Of a stretch of DNA of 5,941 nucleotides, positions 1 through 5,941 are shown piece after piece; the first letter of the stretch is position 1, and every line of letters starts with the position of its first letter. The position numbers were made by a program, and so were the translations under genes. The notes beneath the pieces are model-generated. The model searched no databases, was not told the origin of the DNA, and worked only from the letters and a program-made list of their open reading frames with translations. This DNA is from Maribacter sp. (GTDB lineage Bacteria > Bacteroidota > Bacteroidia > Flavobacteriales > Flavobacteriaceae), in the NCBI GenBank assembly GCA_030730545.1, contig JANQUX010000233.1:1-5941 (forward strand). The letters run 5' to 3'.

Positions 1-1461
1 AATTGGAGTTTCACCTATTACGTGTGTATTAAAAAACTCACCCACTTCTGGGTAGGTCATTGCAACTATTTCATTGAACAAAGAATTATCTTCAAAAGGC
101 ACATCGGTCCCATATTTCTTTGACAATTCTTTCATTAGCCACAGCATACTTTTTTCACCATCACTTTTTTCTCGCAAAATAATATCGATACACATATTAA
201 TAAGTGCACCTTTCTCATATACATTAGCGTAATTTGGCTCATAAGGCTGATCTAATATATTCTTGCTCATTACCGTAAATGACATACTGTCATCATAGAA
301 TAAAGAATTATTTATTTTGGCAAGCATACGCTCGTAAAATTCCTCTTCAGAAATAAGACCCTGTTGAATTTGAAAAAGGTTGGCAAAATATTCGGTCGTA
401 CCCTCATACATCCATAAATGTTCAGACATTTTTGGATCGTTAAAATCGAAATATTGAATCTCTTTTGAATGAACCGATAGCGGTGTTACAATATGAAAAA
501 ATTCGTGCGATACCACATCTACCATAGCTTGTTCGAGACGACCAACATCCATAACTTCTGGCAACACTACAACGGTAGAAGTATGGTGTTCCAATGCACC
601 GAAACCTTTGGCATCTGATATATTAACATCAGACAGGTATAATAATATATTGTATTCCTTTGTACTGTCCACATCACCCAAAAACTTTTTTTGAGCACCC
701 ATCATAGACACCATTTTTTCTTTCAAGTCAGCAGCTTTGTACACATTATTCGGTGAAAAAAGACTTAACGTTACCGATATTCCATTGATCTCAAAAGTCT
801 CAGTATTCGGCTTGGCATACATTATAGGGTTATCGATGACCTCGAAATATCGCTTAGCTATAAAACCATCCCACATAGGATCTGGTTTTCTATTTGGCTC
901 TTTAGAAAGTGTGGTCGTCGCAATTAAATCTGCTGGTTTTTTTATCAGAATGGAATAAGGCACTTCTTTAAATCCATCAAAATAACCAACAAAACCGTGT
1001 AGATTAAGCATAAAATTACTGCCGGCTGCAATATTTGTACCTGCTGGAGAAAATACTGCATCATCAACTTCATTCTCGGTGTCATAGGTGTCATTTACCC
1101 AATATTGTACTTTATCAAGTTGGGTTGCGTTGTCTATACTCCAAGAATTCTCGTCAATTTTTGTAAACTGTAGCGGGTTACCTTTGTAATCAAGAGCCTT
1201 GAAATCTTGAATATATTGTCCATAATTATCAGAACTATAGGTTCCGGGTACTGTCTTGGGAATACTAAAAAGTACGGTAGTTGCGGTAAAAGCGCCAGGG
1301 TTTAAATCGACCCGAACTTTATCATCTACAACATTGACCAAATCTATACCAGCAACTATTGGTGCATTTTCAACTGAAACTAAAGCTTTACCAGCACCAC
1401 AGGCACTTAGTATCGAAGCGGTAGCTATAACTAATACATTTTTTTTCATAAAAAACTTCAT
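1..1461 (-). CDS. M61-family (glycyl aminopeptidase-like) metallopeptidase, predicted lipoprotein; 3' end off the window
   Basis: The visible 487 codons encode a predicted zinc peptidase of family M61. Seen: HEFFH at residues 319-323 (the HExxH zinc site with catalytic Glu320), then MYEGTTEYF at 351-359, where Glu353 is the likely third zinc ligand. GALEHHTST at 288-296 matches the family's G-[GA]-L-E-H-x-x-S signature, and YEKGAL at 415-420 matches its YxKGAL-like motif. Residues 1-20 form a signal peptide ending in a lipobox, LSAC, with Cys21 as the predicted lipidated residue, so the protein is probably an envelope lipoprotein. Family members usually run to about 600 residues or more and often end in a PDZ domain; that part lies beyond base 1. 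Start: the ATG at 1461 is chosen because it lies about 22 bases below a good promoter; the in-frame ATG at 1449 (Met5) would also leave an intact signal peptide. Family known: several members remove N-terminal Gly or Ala from peptides. The substrate here is unknown. It is transcribed divergently from pyrH. Confidence 0.88.
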   Translation of the reverse strand, partial: MKFFMKKNVLVIATASILSACGAGKALVSVENAPIVAGIDLVNVVDDKVRVDLNPGAFTATTVLFSIPKTVPGTYSSDNYGQYIQDFKALDYKGNPLQFTKIDENSWSIDNATQLDKVQYWVNDTYDTENEVDDAVFSPAGTNIAAGSNFMLNLHGFVGYFDGFKEVPYSILIKKPADLIATTTLSKEPNRKPDPMWDGFIAKRYFEVIDNPIMYAKPNTETFEINGISVTLSLFSPNNVYKAADLKEKMVSMMGAQKKFLGDVDSTKEYNILLYLSDVNISDAKGFGALEHHTSTVVVLPEVMDVGRLEQAMVDVVSHEFFHIVTPLSVHSKEIQYFDFNDPKMSEHLWMYEGTTEYFANLFQIQQGLISEEEFYERMLAKINNSLFYDDSMSFTVMSKNILDQPYEPNYANVYEKGALINMCIDIILREKSDGEKSMLWLMKELSKKYGTDVPFEDNSLFNEIVAMTYPEVGEFFNTHVIGETPI

Positions 1462-1488
1462 ATGTGCATTTTTAAAACTAATGGTTTT

Positions 1489-1517
1489 CAAAGATAGAGA
1501 ATATGTAACCACCCAAA
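1489..1517 (-). promoter_or_regulatory. Bacteroidota-type promoter for the M61 peptidase gene
   Basis: Read on the minus strand there is TTTG (1514-1517), a 17-base spacer, then TATCTTTG (1489-1496). This fits the Bacteroidota housekeeping sigma-factor consensus (TTG at about -33, TAnnTTTG at about -7). Transcription would start near 1482-1485, leaving a leader of roughly 22 bases before the ATG at 1461. It is the best-matched promoter in the window because both elements and the spacing agree. Inferred from sequence only. Confidence 0.7.
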
Positions 1518-1544
1518 TTATAGAATTATGTTTTGCTTGTTTAA

Positions 1545-2309
<765 letters not shown>

Positions 2310-2354
2310 CTTTCGGTATAGTTAATGATATTGCTATAGCTATATACTTATTTT

Positions 2355-2909
2355 ATGAACGAAGATGTACAATTTGTTTTAGACGCTACAAAAGAAGGCA
2401 TGGATGCCGCTATAGCCCATTTAGAACGTGAATTTTTAAAAATTAGAGCCGGTAAAGCCAGCCCAGCAATGTTGTCATCTGTTATGGTTGACTATTATGG
2501 GTCGCAAACACCGTTATCTCAGGTCGCCAATGTAAACACACCAGACGGTAGAACGATTTCTGTTCAACCATGGGAAAAAAACATGCTTCAAGAAATTGAA
2601 AAAGCGATTATGAATGCCAATCTAGGTTTTAACCCTATGAACAATGGCGATATGATTATCATCAACGTACCACCACTGACAGAAGAACGCAGAATTCAAC
2701 TTACCAAACAGGCAAAGGCAGAATCTGAACATGCAAAAGTTGGTGTACGTAGTGCAAGACAAGATGCGAATAAAGAAATAAAAGATTTGGATATTTCTGA
2801 AGACCTTCAAAAGAATGCCACTGCAGATGTACAAGTTCTAACCGATGCCTTTACTAAAAAAATAGATGACTTTTTGATAAAAAAAGAAGCAGAGATTATG
2901 AAAATATAA
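2355..2909 (+). CDS. frr: Ribosome recycling factor
   Basis: RRF works in the cytoplasm with EF-G to split the post-termination ribosome so its subunits can be reused. The 184-residue product has the expected length (E. coli 185). Seen: a first helix of the three-helix bundle at about 1-30; the conserved KIRAGKASPAML at 29-40, leading into the small beta domain (about 31-105, including VDYYGSQTPLSQVANV and the ISVQPWEKNML segment at 68-78); PPLTEERR at 106-113; and the signature VRSARQDANKEIK at 131-143, whose arginines (R132, R135) lie in the region known to contact 23S rRNA. The last long helix ends at the C-terminal KI. The ATG at 2355 gives a standard N-terminus. There is no Shine-Dalgarno sequence and no TAnnTTTG in the 45-base gap after pyrH, so expression is inferred from the pyrH promoter. 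A strong intrinsic terminator follows 27 bases after the stop codon. Confidence 0.97.
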   Translation: MNEDVQFVLDATKEGMDAAIAHLEREFLKIRAGKASPAMLSSVMVDYYGSQTPLSQVANVNTPDGRTISVQPWEKNMLQEIEKAIMNANLGFNPMNNGDMIIINVPPLTEERRIQLTKQAKAESEHAKVGVRSARQDANKEIKDLDISEDLQKNATADVQVLTDAFTKKIDDFLIKKEAEIMKI

Positions 2910-2936
2910 GTAACATACCTCAAAAAAAACATAAGT

Positions 2937-2968
2937 AAAGCTACCCTTCTCGGTAGCTTTATTTTATT
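2937..2968 (+). terminator. Intrinsic terminator after pyrH-frr
   Basis: A perfect 9-bp inverted repeat, AAAGCTACC (2937-2945) and GGTAGCTTT (2952-2960), encloses a 6-base loop and is followed by the U-rich tail ATTTTATT (2961-2968). It begins 27 bases after the frr stop codon. On the other strand the same hairpin is followed, after a short gap, by eight T residues (complement of the A run at 2922-2929), so it could act weakly in both directions, although no minus-strand gene ends here. It separates pyrH-frr from the transporter gene. Confidence 0.85.
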
Positions 2969-3015
2969 GTATAAAATTTAAACTTTTCAATTTAGGAACA
3001 GATGTAGCTAATAGT

Positions 3016-3023
3016 TACCTTTG
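3016..3023 (+). promoter_or_regulatory. Probable -7 promoter element of the RND transporter gene
   Basis: TACCTTTG matches TAnnTTTG and lies 18 bases upstream of the ATG at 3042, giving a predicted leader of about 12 bases. No proper TTG occurs at the right distance upstream; the nearest T-rich candidate is TTT at 2991-2993, so the -33 element is poor. The position, directly after the frr terminator and before the next gene, supports a separate transcript. The TTG inside this box (3021-3023) is in frame with the transporter gene but is better read as promoter. Confidence 0.55.
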
Positions 3024-3041
3024 CCACCTGCAAAAACAGTT

Positions 3042-5429
3042 ATGGTAGCTAAACTTACGAAAGGATTTTGGCCTAAAACGGCAAACATAATTCTCCGCAA
3101 TAGAATCTTAATTTTACTATTGATTGCCGGTTTCACCATTTTCATGGGCTGGCAATGGCAATATATGCGATTTTCGAGCTCGCAAACAAACTTACTACCA
3201 GACGACCACCCCGTAAATCAGCAATACCAAGATTTTCTTAGCAAATTTGGCGAAGAAGGTAATGCCGTAGTATTTGCTATACGTGATAGCGCCTTATTTA
3301 CACCTGTAAATTTTAATCGCTGGAACAAGCTGAGCAAACAACTTGCAGCTTTTCCAGAAGTAGAATTCGTTATTTCGACCGATAATCTTAAAGAATTGGT
3401 CAAAGACAATGAGTTACAACAGTTTAAAATGCGCCCCTTAATAAATGGAGAGCTAAAAACAAAAAAGGAAATAGATAGTATTACCAACCACTTATTTAAC
3501 GACCTACCTTTTTACGACAATATTATCTATAATAAAGAAAGCAAAACCATACGAACCATAGTCAATTTAGATAAGGATATAGTTAATACTGCGGTAAGAA
3601 AAGACTTTATTCTACAAGATGTAAATAAACTTATTGAAAATTTTGAGGACGAAACCAATTTAGATGTTCACATATCTGGCATGCCCTATGTGAGAACCAT
3701 GAACTCTCAAAACATTATTGATGAAATCGGTAAATTTATATTAGCTGCCCTAGGGGTGACGTCATTAATTTTCTTCTTTTTCTTTAGAAGTGTACGAGCA
3801 ACGTTCATTTCAATGTGTGTGGTTATTATTGGAGTTATGTGGGCTTTTGGTTTACTCGGATTACTGCAATACGAAATTACCGTATTAACTGCATTGATCC
3901 CGCCTTTAATTATCGTTATCGGTATACCAAACTGTATATTCTTAATCAATAAATATCAGCAAGAGGTCAAAAAACATGGTAATCAAGCACTTTCTCTACA
4001 ACGTGTAATTTCTAAAATTGGTAATGCCACATTGATGACAAACATCACTACGGCTTCAGGTTTTGCTACATTTATTATTACTGATAGTACCCTTTTAAAA
4101 GAATTTGGTATTGTAGCCTCAATAAATATTATTGGGATTTTTGTTTTATCGCTACTGATTATCCCTATTGTATATAGCTTTATGCCACTGCCAAAAACAA
4201 AGCACTTAAAGCATTTGAACAAAAAGTGGATCGATGCTTTTGTTCTTTGGATGGAACGTATTGTACGATACCGAAGAATTACCGTTTATATAGTTTCAAT
4301 TTCATTATTGGTTATTAGCATCATTGGTATCTACCAAATTAGAATTTCAGGAAGCCCTATAGAAGACATGCCTAAAAATGCTGATTTCTTTCATGATATT
4401 CGATTCTTTGAAAAAGAATTTAAAGGTATAATGCCTGTTGAAATAGTGGTCGATACTAAAACTCCGAAAGGTGTTTTAAAACCTGCAACGCTTAAACGCA
4501 TAAATCAGTTTAGTGAGGTCATCGAAGAGATTCCCGAACTTTCTACTCCGGTATCCGTAGTTAATTTAGTAAAGTATTCAAAGCAGGCGTTTTATAATGG
4601 TATTCCTAAATACTACCAATTACCTACCAGTCAAGAGAATACTTTTATAATGGATGTTGCTCGTAAATCATCCGATAATGGAGATTTGCTAAAAGCTTTT
4701 GTTGATAGCACAGGGCAAACTGCAAGAATAACCACTTTCATGCGAGATGTTAACACTAGCCGAATGGAAGAAATCGAGACTCGTTTACTAGAGAACATCG
4801 ATAAAATATTTCCTGCCGAACGTTATACCGTTTACATGACGGGTAGTGCCTTGTTATTCTTAAAAGGGACCAAGTATCTAGTAAAAAACCTAATTATGTC
4901 ACTTGCATTGGCCATTGCATTAATTGCTTTGTTCATGGCGTATTTATTCAGGTCTTTTAGAATGATCATTATTTCACTCATACCAAATTTACTACCGTTA
5001 GTTATAACGGCAGGTATTATGGGGTTTGTAGGCGTGCCCATTAAACCATCTACTATTTTGGTATTTAGCATTGCCTTTGGTATATCGGTCGATGACACCA
5101 TACACTTTCTCGCTAAGTATAGGCAAGAACTCACTGCAAATAACTGGCGCATAGAAAAATCAGTATATAATGCCCTAAGAGAAACAGGGGTTAGTATGTT
5201 CTACACTTCTATCGTTTTATTTTTCGGTTTCTCTGTATTTGTAATATCTAATTTTGGTGGTACAGTAGCCTTAGGTTCTTTAGTTTCTGCTACATTATTG
5301 CTAGCAATGTTGGCCAACTTAATTTTATTGCCATCGTTACTTTTATCATTAGAAAAAAGTATTGCAAACAAAAAAACACTAAAAAAGCCGCAAATAGACA
5401 TTTTACCACAAGATGAAAATAACAACTAA
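3042..5429 (+). CDS. RND/MMPL-type membrane transporter, unknown substrate
   Basis: This 795-residue inner-membrane protein has the layout of the RND superfamily of predicted exporters (COG1033-like, MMPL/Patched-related). Seen: TM1 at about 21-38, a large extracytoplasmic loop at 39-230, TM2-TM6 at about 231-380, TM7 at about 412-431, a second large loop at 432-613, TM8-TM12 at about 614-770, and a hydrophilic, Lys- and Asn-rich tail. The halves are an internal duplication: FRSVR at 248-252 matches FRSFR at 636-640. TM10 carries GISVDDTIHF (680-689), the usual acidic motif of proton-coupled RND proteins; the equivalent place in TM4 reads GIPNCIFL (294-301) without an acid. The ATG at 3042 is preferred to the in-frame TTG at 3021, which lies in the -7 box. 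At about 800 residues with two loops it is shorter than AcrB-type drug pumps (about 1,050), and no adaptor or outer-membrane channel gene is adjacent, so a tripartite drug pump is unlikely. Lipid or hydrophobic cargo is possible but only inferred. Confidence 0.9.
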   Translation: MVAKLTKGFWPKTANIILRNRILILLLIAGFTIFMGWQWQYMRFSSSQTNLLPDDHPVNQQYQDFLSKFGEEGNAVVFAIRDSALFTPVNFNRWNKLSKQLAAFPEVEFVISTDNLKELVKDNELQQFKMRPLINGELKTKKEIDSITNHLFNDLPFYDNIIYNKESKTIRTIVNLDKDIVNTAVRKDFILQDVNKLIENFEDETNLDVHISGMPYVRTMNSQNIIDEIGKFILAALGVTSLIFFFFFRSVRATFISMCVVIIGVMWAFGLLGLLQYEITVLTALIPPLIIVIGIPNCIFLINKYQQEVKKHGNQALSLQRVISKIGNATLMTNITTASGFATFIITDSTLLKEFGIVASINIIGIFVLSLLIIPIVYSFMPLPKTKHLKHLNKKWIDAFVLWMERIVRYRRITVYIVSISLLVISIIGIYQIRISGSPIEDMPKNADFFHDIRFFEKEFKGIMPVEIVVDTKTPKGVLKPATLKRINQFSEVIEEIPELSTPVSVVNLVKYSKQAFYNGIPKYYQLPTSQENTFIMDVARKSSDNGDLLKAFVDSTGQTARITTFMRDVNTSRMEEIETRLLENIDKIFPAERYTVYMTGSALLFLKGTKYLVKNLIMSLALAIALIALFMAYLFRSFRMIIISLIPNLLPLVITAGIMGFVGVPIKPSTILVFSIAFGISVDDTIHFLAKYRQELTANNWRIEKSVYNALRETGVSMFYTSIVLFFGFSVFVISNFGGTVALGSLVSATLLLAMLANLILLPSLLLSLEKSIANKKTLKKPQIDILPQDENNN

Positions 5430-5455
5430 CTAAAATCATTTTGCCTTGTTTATAT

Positions 5456-5479
5456 AGCTTTATAAGCTCATTATTTTTT
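5456..5479 (+). terminator. Possible weak terminator after the RND transporter gene
   Basis: AGCTT (5456-5460) and AAGCT (5464-5468) can pair around a 3-base loop, followed by a T-rich run ending in six Ts (5474-5479). It starts 27 bases after the stop codon, the right place for a terminator, but the stem is only 5 bp and A+T rich, so the fold would be weak. Much less convincing than the hairpin after frr. Confidence 0.3.
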
Positions 5480-5489
5480 AACAAAATCC

Positions 5490-5497
5490 TATCTTTG
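5490..5497 (+). promoter_or_regulatory. Probable -7 promoter element of asnS
   Basis: TATCTTTG is identical to the -7 box of the divergent M61 gene and lies 25 bases upstream of the asnS ATG, leaving a predicted leader of about 19 bases. I see no TTG at the normal -33 distance, so recognition would rest mainly on the -7 element. Confidence 0.55.
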
Positions 5498-5522
5498 GGA
5501 CTTTAATTTTCAATTCAACATC

Positions 5523-5941
5523 ATGCGTTTAGCTACAATAAAAGAATTACTAGCAAGTAAAAACTTACTACAAGAAATAACTATTAAAGGTTGGGTACGT
5601 ACTTTTAGAAGCAACAGATTTATTGCTCTTAATGATGGTTCAACATTAGGCACTATTCAATGCGTTGTTGATTTTGAAAATTTCAACGAAGAATTATTAA
5701 AGAAAGTAAACACAGGTGCCGCTCTAAAAGTTACGGGTACACTAGTCGAAAGTCAAGGTCACGGACAATCTGTAGAAATCCAAGTTAGTGCTTTAGAAGT
5801 ATTGGGTGTTGCTGACCCAGAAGAATATCCTATTCAACCAAAAAAACACTCTTTAGAGTTCTTGAGAGAAAAGGCACATTTAAGAATTAGAACGAACACT
5901 TTCGCTGCAATTATGCGTGTTAGGTCTACCCTATCTTTTGC
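5523..5941 (+). CDS. asnS: Asparaginyl-tRNA synthetase, N-terminal part; 3' end off the window
   Basis: The enzyme is a cytoplasmic class IIb aminoacyl-tRNA synthetase that charges tRNA-Asn with asparagine. 139 full codons are visible of a protein normally about 465-480 residues long. Seen: the OB-fold anticodon-binding domain at about 17-100, with IKGWVRTFRSNRFIALNDGS at 21-40 and GTLVESQGHGQSVEIQ at 72-87, then the linker EEYPIQPKKHSLEFLREKAHLRIRT at about 100-124, which leads into the catalytic domain. HGQSVEIQ and the KKHSLEFLRE..HLR.RTN pattern match AsnRS rather than the related AspRS and LysRS, where the linker differs. The ATG at 5523 gives a typical N-terminus and follows a promoter-like box. 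The reading frame is intact to the window edge. An asnS gene suggests that this organism charges tRNA-Asn directly, though an indirect amidotransferase route elsewhere cannot be excluded. Confidence 0.95.
   Translation, partial: MRLATIKELLASKNLLQEITIKGWVRTFRSNRFIALNDGSTLGTIQCVVDFENFNEELLKKVNTGAALKVTGTLVESQGHGQSVEIQVSALEVLGVADPEEYPIQPKKHSLEFLREKAHLRIRTNTFAAIMRVRSTLSF

Noticed and set aside
2333..2344. Palindromic GCTATAGC/TATAGCTATA between pyrH and frr, considered as an operator or hairpin
   Set aside because: Very short and A+T only apart from the central GC; there is no T-run after it and no promoter nearby. Likely chance in a 45-base A+T-rich spacer.
3042..5429. AcrB-type tripartite multidrug pump
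   Set aside because: The protein is about 250 residues too short, carries MMPL/COG1033-like motifs, and has no adaptor or outer-membrane channel gene adjacent.
3218..5484. Minus-strand open frames opposite the RND transporter gene
   Set aside because: Hydrophobic or low-complexity shadow translations of membrane-helix codons, with no independent support.

Overview
The window reads as ordinary core chromosome from a member of the Bacteroidota, most likely a marine Flavobacteriaceae (the genus cannot be fixed from this stretch). Three things point there. The sequence is A+T rich. No start codon has a convincing Shine-Dalgarno sequence. Each of the four transcription units begins just downstream of the Bacteroidota-type -7 promoter element TAnnTTTG. 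The protein sequences (UMP kinase, ribosome recycling factor, asparaginyl-tRNA synthetase) also read as flavobacterial.

Layout. Bases 1-1461 (minus strand) hold the N-terminal 487 codons of a predicted M61-family (glycyl aminopeptidase-like) metallopeptidase with a lipoprotein signal peptide; its C-terminus lies beyond the left edge. A 140-base divergent intergenic region (1462-1601) carries back-to-back promoters. On the plus strand follow pyrH (UMP kinase, 1602-2309) and frr (ribosome recycling factor, 2355-2909), 45 bases apart with no promoter-like element between them, so probably co-transcribed. They end at a clear intrinsic terminator (2937-2968). Next is a separately promoted 795-residue RND/MMPL-type membrane transporter (3042-5429). 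The window ends inside asnS (asparaginyl-tRNA synthetase, from 5523), of which the OB-fold anticodon-binding domain and the start of the catalytic domain are visible. No stretch longer than 140 bases lacks a gene.

Function. pyrH, frr and asnS are housekeeping genes for pyrimidine nucleotide supply and translation. The M61 peptidase and the RND protein are envelope proteins; their substrates cannot be read from sequence. There is no sign of mobile DNA, CRISPR, a phage or defence system, or an RNA gene.

I do not see a hidden novel system. The observations most worth a second look are the RND protein, whose two halves align without gaps across TM2-TM4/TM8-TM10 yet carry the acidic pair only in the second half, and the repeated TAnnTTTG boxes, which explain two misleading in-frame TTG start candidates.
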